Shown piece after piece: positions 44,689 to 53,010 of a DNA stretch of 64,000 nucleotides (the first letter of the stretch is position 1; the number at the start of each line of letters is the position of its first letter). Both the position numbers and the translations under genes were made by a program. Source of the DNA: CAVUAT01 sp963739545. GTDB taxonomy: Bacteria > Actinomycetota > Thermoleophilia > Solirubrobacterales > 70-9. The DNA is taken from positions 124,001-188,000 of the forward strand of contig CAVUAT010000011.1 of NCBI GenBank assembly GCA_963739545.1. Direction: 5' to 3'. Under the pieces are notes generated by a model, which did not search any database, was not told the DNA's origin, and saw nothing but the letters and a program-made list of their open reading frames with translations.

Positions 44689-45183
44689 TCAGGCGTAGGT
44701 TGCGCGGACGACCGCAAGGTCGTCCGCGCGCCACGTCACCTCGCCGCCGCACCATTCGGCGATCCGGTCGGCGTCATCGAACGCGTCGGCCACCACGAAC
44801 GCGCTCGCCTGCTCTCGTACACGGCGAAAGAGGGCCTGCTTCTGCTCGTCGCTGAGCGCGCCGACCGAGAGCACGGCGATCACGAGGTCCCAGGGCCCGT
44901 CGGGCAGGGGGTCCTCCATCCGCGCGAGCATCACGCCGTCGTATTCCTCGCGCAGCCTGAAGACCATCTCGGGGCTGGAGTCGAGGCCGATCACCCATGC
45001 GTCGGGGTATGACTCGAGCAGCACGCGGGTCGTCTCGCCGGTTCCCATGCCGAGCTCGAGTACCCGCTCGGGCGCGGAAGGGACCGCGTCGACGGCCGCG
45101 CGCTGGATCTCGTCGAACCGCGGGACCTCGCTTCGGATCTGCTCCAGATAAGTCTCTGGGTCCCATTGGTACTGGCCGGCCAC
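44689..45183 (-). CDS. Class I SAM-dependent methyltransferase
   Basis: 164 aa: 'AGQYQWDPETYLEQIRSEVP' start, SAM-binding 'VLELGMGTGETTRVLLE' (motif I), acidic loop 'VIGLDSSPEM', and 'WDLVIAVLSVGAL'. GTG 45183 is chosen because TACGGT (45196-45191, minus) lies 7 nt upstream and family sequences start MAGQYQWDP; GTG 45192 and ATG 45213 are longer options. Divergent from yceD with overlapping promoters. Substrate unknown. Confidence 0.8.
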   Translation of the reverse strand: MAGQYQWDPETYLEQIRSEVPRFDEIQRAAVDAVPSAPERVLELGMGTGETTRVLLESYPDAWVIGLDSSPEMVFRLREEYDGVMLARMEDPLPDGPWDLVIAVLSVGALSDEQKQALFRRVREQASAFVVADAFDDADRIAEWCGGEVTWRADDLAVVRATYA

Positions 45184-45211
45184 GGCGCCCACCGTAGCTA
45201 AGGTGATCGGC

Positions 45212-45736
45212 ATGGACCACGCGGGCGGCATCGTCGACCTCGAGCGGCTGGCGCTCTCGTCGGGCGAGGCACGTTCGCTCGAGCTCCGCCTTCCGCTCGA
45301 CTCGATCACGCTGGGCGGCCAGACCTACAGCCCCGAGGATGGGGGAGTGGACGCCCGCCTCGACATCTCGCGGACCACCGGCGGATTCGCGCTGCGCCTG
45401 CGCTTCGAAGCGGTCATCGATGGCCCGTGCGTCCGCTGCCTCACCGATTCGCGCTTCCGGATCGCGATCGACTCGCGCGAGGTCGAGCAGGCATCGACCG
45501 ACGACGACGAGCTGCGGAGCCCCTACGTGGAGAACGGCGACCTCGCGGTCGCCCAGTGGGCCCACGACGCGGTCGTGCTCGCCCTCCCGCCCGGAAAGCC
45601 CCTGTGCCGCGAAGACTGCGCCGGGCTCTGTGACGTCTGCGGCGAATCGCTGAACGACGCGCCCGAGGGGGCCCACGACCACCCCCGAGGCGGCGATCCG
45701 CGGATGGCGAAGCTGAAGGACCTGAAGCTCGAGTGA
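45212..45736 (+). CDS. yceD: YceD/DUF177 family protein
   Basis: 174 aa, DUF177: CVRCL near residue 72 and 'CREDCAGLCDVCG' near the C terminus form a zinc site. Proteins of this family precede rpmF in most bacteria and are linked to 23S rRNA accumulation. ATG 45212 lies 7 nt after TAAGGT (45199-45204). The stop is followed after 13 nt by palindrome 2. Confidence 0.9.
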   Translation: MDHAGGIVDLERLALSSGEARSLELRLPLDSITLGGQTYSPEDGGVDARLDISRTTGGFALRLRFEAVIDGPCVRCLTDSRFRIAIDSREVEQASTDDDELRSPYVENGDLAVAQWAHDAVVLALPPGKPLCREDCAGLCDVCGESLNDAPEGAHDHPRGGDPRMAKLKDLKLE

Positions 45737-45749
45737 GTCCGGATGCCCG

Positions 45750-45843
45750 CCGGCGTGGCGCGGACGGCACGGGGCTGTCGCGTCCGGGTCTCCGTATACG
45801 GAGACCCGGACGCGACACCCCCGCGCCGGCCATGCCACGTCGG
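45750..45843. repeat. 94-nt palindromic element 2 with 42-nt perfect core
   Basis: Arms 45750-45796 and 45797-45843 match at 41 of 47 positions; the central 45776-45817 is a perfect palindrome centred on CCGTA|TACGG. It lies between yceD and rpmF, ending 11 nt before the rpmF -10 box. There is no loop, so as DNA it is cruciform-prone and as RNA a long hairpin. Confidence 0.85.
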
Positions 45844-45872
45844 AGCTCACCGGCTACCATTGCGCACCGCTG

Positions 45873-46082
45873 ATGGCCGTTCCCAAGAAACGACAGTCCC
45901 GTACCAGGCGCGACAAGCGCCGTGCGAACCACAAGGCCGCGACGCCTCGCCTGAACGAGTGCCCGCGCTGTCACAGCCCGCGCCTGCCCCATCGGGTCTG
46001 CCCGACCTGCGGCACCTACGCGGGCCGCGAGGTGATCCGGCAGGAGACGCCGGACCTGACCTCGCCTGATTCAACGGAGTGA
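45873..46082 (+). CDS. rpmF: Ribosomal protein bL32
   Basis: 69 aa: 'AVPKKRQSRTRRDKRRANHK' basic N terminus and zinc CPRC...CPTCG. TACCAT (45855-45860) lies 12 nt before ATG 45873. Follows yceD as usual; precedes plsX. Confidence 0.96.
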   Translation: MAVPKKRQSRTRRDKRRANHKAATPRLNECPRCHSPRLPHRVCPTCGTYAGREVIRQETPDLTSPDSTE

Positions 46083-46085
46083 TGC

Positions 46086-46127
46086 GCGGCTATAAGCCGC
46101 CCCCGGACGCGAAGCGGAGGAGGCGGC
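46086..46127 (+). repeat. Copy C of the 32-nt hairpin repeat, with an extra adjoining stem
   Basis: GCGGCT-ATA-AGCCGC (46086-46100) abuts the repeat GCCGCC, core CCCGGACGCGAAGCGGAGGA, GGCGGC (46096-46127). GGAGGAGG inside the repeat lies 10 nt before the plsX ATG and probably serves as its ribosome-binding site. Confidence 0.75.
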
Positions 46128-46132
46128 GCAAA

Positions 46133-47155
46133 ATGTTGCCGGTCGCGCTTGATGCGCAAGGAGCCGATGCCGGCCCCGACGCCGTGCTCGAAGGCGCCCG
46201 CATCGCGGCGGGCGACGGGATCGCCGTTCGGGTCTTCGGCCCAGGGTCGCTCGAGGCCTCGGACGGGGTCGAGGTCGTCGCTTCGGACCGGTGGATCCCG
46301 AACGACGCCGACCCCGTAGCGGCTGTGCGCTCGACGCCCGAGGCCTCCGTGGTCCGCGCCGCCGCCGACGTAGCCGAGGGCCGCTCGTCGGCCCTCGTCA
46401 GCCCCGGCTCCACGGGCGCCGCGATGACCGCGGCGCTCTTCGCGATGAAGCGCATCAAGGGCGTGCATCGCCCGGCCCTGGCGGCGCAGATCCCGATCCC
46501 CGGCGGCGGCACGACCCTCCTTCTCGACTGCGGCGCCAACACCGAGGTGCGCCCACAGCACCTGATCCAGTTCGCCTACCTCGGCTCGGCCTTCAGCGAG
46601 AGCGTGCTCGGGACCAAGAGCCCCCGGGTCGGACTGCTGAGCGTCGGCGAGGAGCAGAAGAAGGGCCGCGTGGACGTGGTCGAGGCCCACGAGGCCCTCA
46701 GGGATGCGGAGGCCCTGAACTTCATCGGCAACGTCGAGGGCCGCGACCTCCTCGGCGACACGGCGGACGTGATCGTCACCGACGGCTTCACCGGCAACAT
46801 CGCGCTGAAGACCATCGAGGGGACCGCGCGCGCGGTCTCCGGCGCGGTTCGCGACGCGGCGCGGTCGGGACCCGTCTCGGCCGCCGGGGGACTGCTCCTT
46901 CGACCGGCGTTGGGAGGGCTCCGGCACCAGCTCGACCCGAACGCGGTCGGCGGCGCGATCCTGCTCGGCCTGCGCGGCGTCGCCGTGGTCGCGCACGGAA
47001 GCTCCAGCCCAGAGGGCATCGCCAACGCGATCCGGCTCGCCGAGCGCTCGGTCAGCGAGCGCACCGTCGAGCGGACCGCCGAGCGGCTCGCGGCATCGGG
47101 GGCGACGCGCGAGGGCCTGCGCGAGGCGGCTTCCACCGATCCGACGGGGGCGTGA
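46133..47155 (+). CDS. plsX: Phosphate acyltransferase PlsX
   Basis: Converts acyl-ACP to acyl-phosphate for phospholipid synthesis. 340 aa: 'PVALDAQGADAGPDAVLEGA' (family usually DAMGGD), 'SPGSTGAAMTAAL', 'CGANTEVRPQHLIQFAYLG' and 'VTDGFTGNIALKTIEG'. ATG 46133 is directly after repeat copy C. The Gly-Gly to Gly-Ala change in the first motif is a divergence to note. Followed by acpP. Confidence 0.93.
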   Translation: MLPVALDAQGADAGPDAVLEGARIAAGDGIAVRVFGPGSLEASDGVEVVASDRWIPNDADPVAAVRSTPEASVVRAAADVAEGRSSALVSPGSTGAAMTAALFAMKRIKGVHRPALAAQIPIPGGGTTLLLDCGANTEVRPQHLIQFAYLGSAFSESVLGTKSPRVGLLSVGEEQKKGRVDVVEAHEALRDAEALNFIGNVEGRDLLGDTADVIVTDGFTGNIALKTIEGTARAVSGAVRDAARSGPVSAAGGLLLRPALGGLRHQLDPNAVGGAILLGLRGVAVVAHGSSSPEGIANAIRLAERSVSERTVERTAERLAASGATREGLREAASTDPTGA

Positions 47156-47166
47156 TAATGCCCGCC

Positions 47167-47415
47167 ATGGAACGAGAAGAGGTACTGACGCTCGTGCGCG
47201 ACCACCTGGTCGCGGAGCTCGACGTGGCCCCCGAGAAGATCAAGCCCGAGACGAAGTTCCGCGACGACCTGGACGCCGACTCTCTCGATCTCTACGAGCT
47301 GCTGATGGAGCTCGAAGACCGCTACTCGCTGCGGATCAGCGAGGAGGAGGCGGCCCGCATCGAGACCGTCGGCGACGCGGTCGACTTCGTCTGCGCCCGC
47401 GTCCCCGCGGGGTGA
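47167..47415 (+). CDS. acpP: Acyl carrier protein
   Basis: 82-aa four-helix carrier. The 4'-phosphopantetheine site is the Ser of DADSLDLYELLMELE. ATG 47167 is preferred over 47158 because GATAAT (47154-47159) lies 7 nt upstream. The stop overlaps the rnc GTG. Next to plsX, its likely acyl partner. Confidence 0.92.
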   Translation: MEREEVLTLVRDHLVAELDVAPEKIKPETKFRDDLDADSLDLYELLMELEDRYSLRISEEEAARIETVGDAVDFVCARVPAG

Positions 47416-48095
47416 GCGCCGAGGCGACCGCGCCGTCGCTCGCCACGCTGCTCGGCGGCCTTGCCCCCGATCTCGCCGCCAAGGCGTTCTCGCATTCGTC
47501 GTGGGTCGAGCGCCGCACCGAGGGCTACGGGCGCCTCGCCTTCCTCGGCGACAGCGTGCTCGGGCTCGCCGTCGCGTCGGAGCTCTACCGCACCTCGCCC
47601 GACGCCGACATCGGCGAGCTCACGAAGATCCACAACCAGGCGGTGAGCGGACGCGCCTGCGCCAACGTTGCGCGCGACCTCGAGTTCATCGAGCGCCTGC
47701 GCGAGCGCGCGCCCGAGGGCGGCGCGGGCGTCCCTGTCGAGACCCTCGCTTCCTCCGAGCGGACCCTCGCCTCTGTCTGCGAGGCTGTGATCGGTGCCTG
47801 CTACCTCGGGCACGGCTTCGAGGTGACGGCCGAGGCCGTCGTCGCCTCCTTCGAGGGCGAGATCGACTACGCGCGCAGGGAGCGCGTGGACTTTAAGTCC
47901 GAGCTCCAGGAGCGGCTCGCTCGCGACGGCACGACCGTAAGCTACGAGGTGGTTCGCGAGGCTGGCCCGCCTCACGACAGGTTGTTCGAGGTGCGCGCTA
48001 GGGTCGCGGGCGACGAGGTGGGCACGGGCTCGGGCCGAAGCAAGAAGGAGGCTGAGCAGGCCGCCGCGGCGAAGGCGCTGGAAGGCCTTGGGTGA
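47412..48095 (+). CDS. rnc: RNase III homologue with altered catalytic residues
   Basis: 227 aa: RNase III domain (1-150) and an intact dsRNA-binding domain (155-227, DFKSELQERLARDG..RSKKEAEQAAAAKALE). The signature usually NERLEFLGD reads YGRLAFLGD, and the distal D-x-x-E site reads SVCEA. By alignment to E. coli, Glu38, Glu41, Glu65 and Asp114 are replaced by Gly, Ala, Ile and Ser; Asp45 and Glu117 remain. The fold and dsRNA binding should persist, but two of four metal ligands are lost. GTG 47412 overlaps the acpP stop. Confidence 0.88.
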   Translation: MSAEATAPSLATLLGGLAPDLAAKAFSHSSWVERRTEGYGRLAFLGDSVLGLAVASELYRTSPDADIGELTKIHNQAVSGRACANVARDLEFIERLRERAPEGGAGVPVETLASSERTLASVCEAVIGACYLGHGFEVTAEAVVASFEGEIDYARRERVDFKSELQERLARDGTTVSYEVVREAGPPHDRLFEVRARVAGDEVGTGSGRSKKEAEQAAAAKALEGLG

Positions 48096-48101
48096 GTGAT
48101 G

Positions 48102-48134
48102 GCGTCCGAGCCGGGATCCCGTCCGCTTCGGGCG
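48102..48134 (+). repeat. Small palindromic hairpin between rnc and smc
   Basis: GCGtCCGA ... TCGGgCGC outer arms enclose the perfect 10-mer palindrome CGGGATCCCG. Shares TCCGCTTCG with the 32-nt family in reverse orientation; possibly a distant member. Confidence 0.45.
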
Positions 48135-48167
48135 CGAACCTTGGGGAGTTGACGGTTTCTAACTGAG

Positions 48168-51100
48168 ATGTATCTAAAGGCGATCAACCTCAAGGGGTTC
48201 AAGTCGTTCCCCGACCGCACGCGGCTGACGTTCAGCCCGGGCGTCAGCGTGATCGTGGGTCCGAACGGCTGCGGCAAGTCCAACATCACCGACGCCGTCC
48301 TCTGGGCGCTCGGCGAGCAGAGCCCCAACGCGGTGCGCGGCAACTCGATGAGGGACGTGATCTTCGCCGGCGGCCAGGGCCAGTCGCCCCGCCGCTTCGC
48401 CGAGGTCGAGGTCGTCATCGACAACAGCGAGGGGCGAGCCGCCAGCGAGTTCTCCGAGATCTCAATCACCCGCCGAATCGAGCGCGACGGCGACGGCGAG
48501 TACCGCCTGAACGGCGCGCGCTGCCGGCTCGCCGACGTCCTCGAGGTGCTCTCCGACACCAACATGGGGCGCGAGATGCACTCGGTGATCAGCCAGGGCC
48601 GCGTCGAGCAGATCGTCAACTCCAAGCCCCGCGACCGCCGGCTGCTGATCGAGGAGGCCGCGGGTCTCGGCAAGCACCGAAAGCGCCGCCACCGAGCGCA
48701 GCTGAAGATGGAGCGCGCCCGCGACAACCTCGACCGCGCGCTCGACGTGGAGAGGGAAGCCCGTTCACGCCTGCGGCCGCTGAAGCGCCAGGCCGAGGCC
48801 GCCGAGCGCACCGCCAAGCTTGTCGCCCAGGAGGACGAGCTCCGCTCGGTCCTGGTCGCCGGCGAGCTCCGCGAGCAGCAGGACCTGCTCGCGACGGGGG
48901 AGGGTTCGCTGATCGAGATCCGCAAGCGGCGCGACTCAGTCGAGGAGCGCCTCAACGAGGTCCGGGTGCGCCGCGCCGCGATCGAGGAGAAGGTCGCGAG
49001 CGGCGAGGACGAGCGCCGCGCTCTCGGCCAGCGGATCGCCGACGCCCGCGGCGGGGTCGAGCGCGTCCGCGCCCGCGCCGAGTCCATCGAGTCAGCCGAG
49101 CGCGAGCTCCGCGCCGGCCTCGGCGAGCGCCAGCTTCGCCTGACCGAGCTCGACGACGAGCCGGGCATGGAGGGGGCCGCGGTGGCGCGGATCGCCGAGC
49201 TCGAGGCGGCTCTGGCGAGCCTCGACGAGGGCGAGGGCAGCCCCGACGCCGAGCTGCAGGCCCTTCGTGCGCAGGCCAGCGCCGCCGAGTCGGCCCGCGC
49301 CGAGCTCGACAGAAAGCTTCCTGCTGTCGCCGAGGCCGCCGAGCAGGCCGCATCCAGCTTCCAGCGCGCCAGCCAGGGTCGCGACCTCGCCAGGGCCGAC
49401 TCCGAGAAGGCCGCCCAGCGCCGCGCCGCGCTGCAGGGCGAGCTCGCCGCCGTCGAGGCGAAGCTCGCCCGGGCCGCGATGGAGGGCTCCGACGAGGTAC
49501 TCGCGGGGATGATCGAGACGGGCCCAGGCATCGAGCGCGCCCTCTCGGCCGCGCTCGGCGAGCGCCTGCGCGCGGCGGTGGTCGACACGATCGGCGACGG
49601 CGTCGGCCGCCTGCAGGGCAGCGACGGCGCTTCGCGGGCGCTGGTCTCGGGCACGAGCGGCGACGGGGCCGCGCCGTCTCCGCCGGTCGACGGCGCTCGG
49701 CGCCTGCTCGACCTGGTCAAGGCCGACGGCGCCGCCGGCGAGATCGCCGAGCGCCTGCTCGCCGACGCCTGGATCGTGGACGAGCTCGAGTCGCTGCCAG
49801 ACGACTTCACCGGCATCGCCGTCACCGTCGACGGCGACGCCTACGACGCGGCCGCGGGCGAGCTGCGCCGGTTGCCGCGCGAGGGAACCGACCCCGCGCT
49901 CGCCGCCCGCTCGGCGCGCGAGGAGCTGGCCTCGCGCCTCGCCCAGCGCGAGCAGACGGTCGAGCGAGCCGCCCGCGACCTCGAGCGCGCCGAGGAGTCG
50001 CTCGCCACGGCCGAGGGCGAGCGCGACGAGACCGACCTCGCTCTGCGAGACGCGCGCCGCGCCCTCGACGAAGCGGTCGAAGAGGGTCGCCGCACTCGGT
50101 GGCTCGCCGACAGGCGCGCCGAGCGCAGCGAGGACGGCCCGACGACGGTCAGGCGCGCCCAGCTCGAGGCAGAGCTCGCGGCCGAGCGCCGCCACGCTGA
50201 GGCCGCGGAGCGCGCAGGCGAGGCCCGCCGGCGCGACCAGGAGCGCCTGCGCCGGCGGATCGAGCTCGAGACCGAGACGCTGCCCGCGCTCGCGAAGGTC
50301 CGTGAGGCGCTCGCGAAGGTCGTCGAGCGGCTCGAGCGACACGCCGAGACGCTCGGCGGTGCCCCGGGCGAGGGTGGAGCCGGCGACGTCGCGACCGAGC
50401 TGCGGGAGTGCTCCGAGCAGGAGTACGGGCTGCAGACCGAGATGCGCGAGATCAGCGAGGCGCTGACGACCGCCGAGGTGGAGGCCGCGCAGCTGCGCGA
50501 CCGCCGCGACGAGAGCCGTTCCGACCTCGAGCGACTGGCGGCGAGCCTCCAGCGCGAGCTCGGCCCGGCGGCCGAGCCGCTTCCCGAGTCCGACCGTGAG
50601 GAGATCCGAGTGAAGCTCGAGCGCCTTGGTCGCCGGCGCGAGCAGATCGGGCCCGTGAACCCGCTCGCCGAGCGCGAGTACTCCGAGGCGGCCGAGCACG
50701 TTCGCGAACTGAAAGAGCAGCGGGTGGACACCGAGGCCGGGCTCGACGAGCTGAAGGCGCTGATCCGCCGCACCGACCGCGAGATCGCCCAGGCCTTTGA
50801 AGAGACCTTCGAGGCGACGGCACGGAACTTCGAGGAGATGGTGACCGAGCTCTTCCCCGGTGGCAAGGGCAAGCTGCGCCGCATCGACGCCGCGCCCCCC
50901 AAGCCCGCCCGGACCATCGGCGGGCAGAACGGCGACGCCGCCCAGGCGCCCGAGCCCGAGTCAGACGACTACGGCGCCCCCAGGGACGCGGCCTGGGGAG
51001 TGGAGATCGAGGTGACTCCGGCCGGCAAGTCGACGCGCCGTCTGTCGCTGCTCTCCGGTGGCGAGAAGTCCCTCGTCGCGCTCGCGTTCGTCTTCGCCGT

Positions 51101-51389
51101 GCTGATGGCGCGCCCGTGCCCCTTCTACATCCTCGACGAGGTCGAGGCCGCCCTCGACGACCTCAACATCGATCGGTTCCTGCGCCTGGTCCGCCGCTTC
51201 TCGGAGCGCTCCCAGTTCATCGTCGTCACACACCAGAAGCGCACCATGGACGCCGCCGACATCCTCTACGGAGTCAGCATGGGCGGCGACGGCATCACAA
51301 AGGTCGTCTCCCGCAAGCTGCCGCGCGACGGGGAGCTGAGGCCGGGCGACGTCCCGGAGGCCGACGCAGCGGCTGCCGAAGCGGCTTAG
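48168..51389 (+). CDS. smc: Chromosome segregation ATPase SMC
   Basis: 1073 aa, slightly short for SMC. N-terminal Walker A GPNGCGKSN, 'VISQGRVEQIVNSKP', coiled coil, hinge at about 440-570 ('IERALSAALGERLRAAVVDT'), second coiled coil, then 'GPVNPLAEREY', signature 'LLSGGEKSLVALAF' and Walker B 'FYILDEVEAALDD'. A 45-residue Pro/Ala/acidic insertion (after GKGKLRRID) interrupts the C-terminal head. Works with scpA/scpB at 4.6-5.9 kb. Ends in a terminator shared with the convergent GFA gene. Confidence 0.96.
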   Translation: MYLKAINLKGFKSFPDRTRLTFSPGVSVIVGPNGCGKSNITDAVLWALGEQSPNAVRGNSMRDVIFAGGQGQSPRRFAEVEVVIDNSEGRAASEFSEISITRRIERDGDGEYRLNGARCRLADVLEVLSDTNMGREMHSVISQGRVEQIVNSKPRDRRLLIEEAAGLGKHRKRRHRAQLKMERARDNLDRALDVEREARSRLRPLKRQAEAAERTAKLVAQEDELRSVLVAGELREQQDLLATGEGSLIEIRKRRDSVEERLNEVRVRRAAIEEKVASGEDERRALGQRIADARGGVERVRARAESIESAERELRAGLGERQLRLTELDDEPGMEGAAVARIAELEAALASLDEGEGSPDAELQALRAQASAAESARAELDRKLPAVAEAAEQAASSFQRASQGRDLARADSEKAAQRRAALQGELAAVEAKLARAAMEGSDEVLAGMIETGPGIERALSAALGERLRAAVVDTIGDGVGRLQGSDGASRALVSGTSGDGAAPSPPVDGARRLLDLVKADGAAGEIAERLLADAWIVDELESLPDDFTGIAVTVDGDAYDAAAGELRRLPREGTDPALAARSAREELASRLAQREQTVERAARDLERAEESLATAEGERDETDLALRDARRALDEAVEEGRRTRWLADRRAERSEDGPTTVRRAQLEAELAAERRHAEAAERAGEARRRDQERLRRRIELETETLPALAKVREALAKVVERLERHAETLGGAPGEGGAGDVATELRECSEQEYGLQTEMREISEALTTAEVEAAQLRDRRDESRSDLERLAASLQRELGPAAEPLPESDREEIRVKLERLGRRREQIGPVNPLAEREYSEAAEHVRELKEQRVDTEAGLDELKALIRRTDREIAQAFEETFEATARNFEEMVTELFPGGKGKLRRIDAAPPKPARTIGGQNGDAAQAPEPESDDYGAPRDAAWGVEIEVTPAGKSTRRLSLLSGGEKSLVALAFVFAVLMARPCPFYILDEVEAALDDLNIDRFLRLVRRFSERSQFIVVTHQKRTMDAADILYGVSMGGDGITKVVSRKLPRDGELRPGDVPEADAAAAEAA

Positions 51390-51400
51390 CGCCGCCTTCG
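51377..51400. terminator. Bidirectional terminator-like hairpin between smc and the GFA gene
   Basis: CGAAG(-)CGGC, loop TTAGC, GCCGCCTTCG: about 9 bp with one bulge, overlapping the smc stop. No long T-run on either side. Confidence 0.6.
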
Positions 51401-51790
51401 TCAGCCCGGCGGCATCTCGTCGAACTGCGGTGCGTCGTCGCCGATCTGGTGCCAGCTGGCCTTGTAGGCGACCTGCTGGTGAAAGCTCGGCTCGAGTGCG
51501 AGGTCGCTCATCAGCCCTGCTGCCACGAAGTAGACCTCGCCGAGGTCGTCATAGATGCTCGATCCGCAGTTGCTGCAGAAGTTGCGGGGCGCGAGCTCGC
51601 TCTCGTAGGTCTTGACCAAGTCGCCGCCCTTGGTGAACCCGAAGTTGTCCTTGGCCACGACCACGCCCGCAAGACTCGAGCCCGTCCAGCGCTGGCAGCG
51701 ACTGCAGTGGCAGTAGCCGAGTGCCTGGGGATCCTGAACCTCGTACTCCACGCCTTCACACAAGCAAGTTCCCTTTAGCGTTTCAGTCAT
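51401..51790 (-). CDS. GFA/CENP-V family zinc protein
   Basis: 129 aa with the GFA zinc pattern: 'GTCLCEGVEYEV', 'YCHCSRCQRWTGS', 'FCSNCGSSI'. The family name derives from glutathione-dependent formaldehyde activation, but most members are uncharacterised. ATG 51790 follows AAGGGAAC. Divergent from ftsY. Confidence 0.88.
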   Translation of the reverse strand: MTETLKGTCLCEGVEYEVQDPQALGYCHCSRCQRWTGSSLAGVVVAKDNFGFTKGGDLVKTYESELAPRNFCSNCGSSIYDDLGEVYFVAAGLMSDLALEPSFHQQVAYKASWHQIGDDAPQFDEMPPG

Positions 51791-51895
51791 GACGACCCCT
51801 CGAGTTGGCGTTTGAACGATCCGTCGGCAACGCTACCAGCGGCAGGTCGACGCGGTGCGATCGACTCGGCTTTCATACGGACTGTCCTGACTAAC

Positions 51896-51910
51896 TGTTG
51901 CTCTGCAACA
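51896..51910. promoter_or_regulatory. Inverted repeat TGTTGC-TCT-GCAACA in the GFA/ftsY divergent region
   Basis: A perfect 6-bp dyad with a 3-nt centre in a comparatively AT-rich patch of the 182-bp spacer. It could be an operator for the GFA gene. No regulator is adjacent. Confidence 0.4.
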
Positions 51911-51972
51911 ACAAGGCAGGACGACAGGCGGGCTGAGTAGCCCCCTGGGCGCGCCCCCACTAGCCTCGCCGC

Positions 51973-52962
51973 ATGCCCAAGACCTGGACCGACGCCTTCG
52001 ACCTCGGCGACCGCGAGGTTCCTGACGCCCCGGCCGACCAGGGTCAAGGCGGGGGCCTGTTCAAGCGGCTGCGTGAGGGCCTGAGCCGCAGCCGCCAGGC
52101 GCTGGGTGCTGAGCTCAGCTCCAGCTTCACCGACCGCGTCGACGAGCAGACCTGGGAGGCGATCGAGGAGGCGCTCATCCTCGCCGACGTGGGGGCGGGC
52201 ACCACGGCTGCGGTCGTGCGCCGGCTCGAGGACGAGGTCGAGTCCGGCGAGCTCAGCGGGGGCGAGGCCCTTCGCGAGCGACTGATCGAGCTGCTCGCCG
52301 AGACCGCGACCCCCGGGGGCGACCTGCGGATCGACCTCAGCGCCAAGCCCGCGGTGATGATGGTCGTCGGCGTCAATGGCACCGGCAAGACGACCACGAT
52401 CGGGAAGATCGCCTGGCACCTGCAGCGCGAGCTCGGCCTCGACGTCGTCGTGGGCGCCGCCGACACCTACCGCGCCGCGGCGGTCGAGCAGCTCGCGGAG
52501 TGGGCGGGACGTGCCGGCTGCCAGATCGTCAAGGGAACCGAGGGCGGTGACCCCGGCGCGGTCGCGTTCGACGCCGTCGCGGCGGCCCAGGCCCGGGGGG
52601 CGGACGTCGTCATCTGCGACACGGCCGGGCGCCTGCACACCAAGGACAACCTGATGGAGGAGCTCTCGAAGGTGCGCCGGGTGATCGCGAAACAGATCCC
52701 CGGCGCTCCCAACGAGACCCTGGTGGTGATCGACGCCACCACCGGGCAGAACGGGGTTCGCCAGGCGAAGGCCTTCGGCGAGGCGGCGGAGGTCACGGGG
52801 GCCGTGCTGACGAAGCTCGACGGCTCCGCCAAGGGCGGGGTCGCCCTCGCGATCGCGTCCGAGCTGGGCATCCCGGTGAAGCTGATCGGCATCGGCGAGT
52901 CGCTCGAGGACCTGCGCCCGTTCGACGCGTCCGAGTTCGCCCGGGCCCTGCTCGCCGAATAG
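51973..52962 (+). CDS. ftsY: Signal recognition particle receptor FtsY
   Basis: SRP receptor GTPase, 329 aa. N domain (35-100), G domain with 'GVNGTGKTTTIGKIA', 'ADTYRAAAVEQL', 'CDTAGRLHTKDNLM', 'TKLDGSAKGG' and the closing 'GIGESLEDLRPFD'. The usual acidic A domain is short. ATG 51973 lies 6 nt after TAGCCT (51961-51966). Pairs with ffh 2 kb downstream. Confidence 0.96.
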   Translation: MPKTWTDAFDLGDREVPDAPADQGQGGGLFKRLREGLSRSRQALGAELSSSFTDRVDEQTWEAIEEALILADVGAGTTAAVVRRLEDEVESGELSGGEALRERLIELLAETATPGGDLRIDLSAKPAVMMVVGVNGTGKTTTIGKIAWHLQRELGLDVVVGAADTYRAAAVEQLAEWAGRAGCQIVKGTEGGDPGAVAFDAVAAAQARGADVVICDTAGRLHTKDNLMEELSKVRRVIAKQIPGAPNETLVVIDATTGQNGVRQAKAFGEAAEVTGAVLTKLDGSAKGGVALAIASELGIPVKLIGIGESLEDLRPFDASEFARALLAE

Positions 52963-53010
52963 GCAACGAAGCCTGCGGGCGGGCGCCTCGCCGTAGGTGA
53001 CAATCGCCGC

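Noticed and set aside
48149..48177. TTGACG promoter for smc
   Set aside because: With a 17-bp spacer the -10 would fall inside the smc coding sequence after its ATG.
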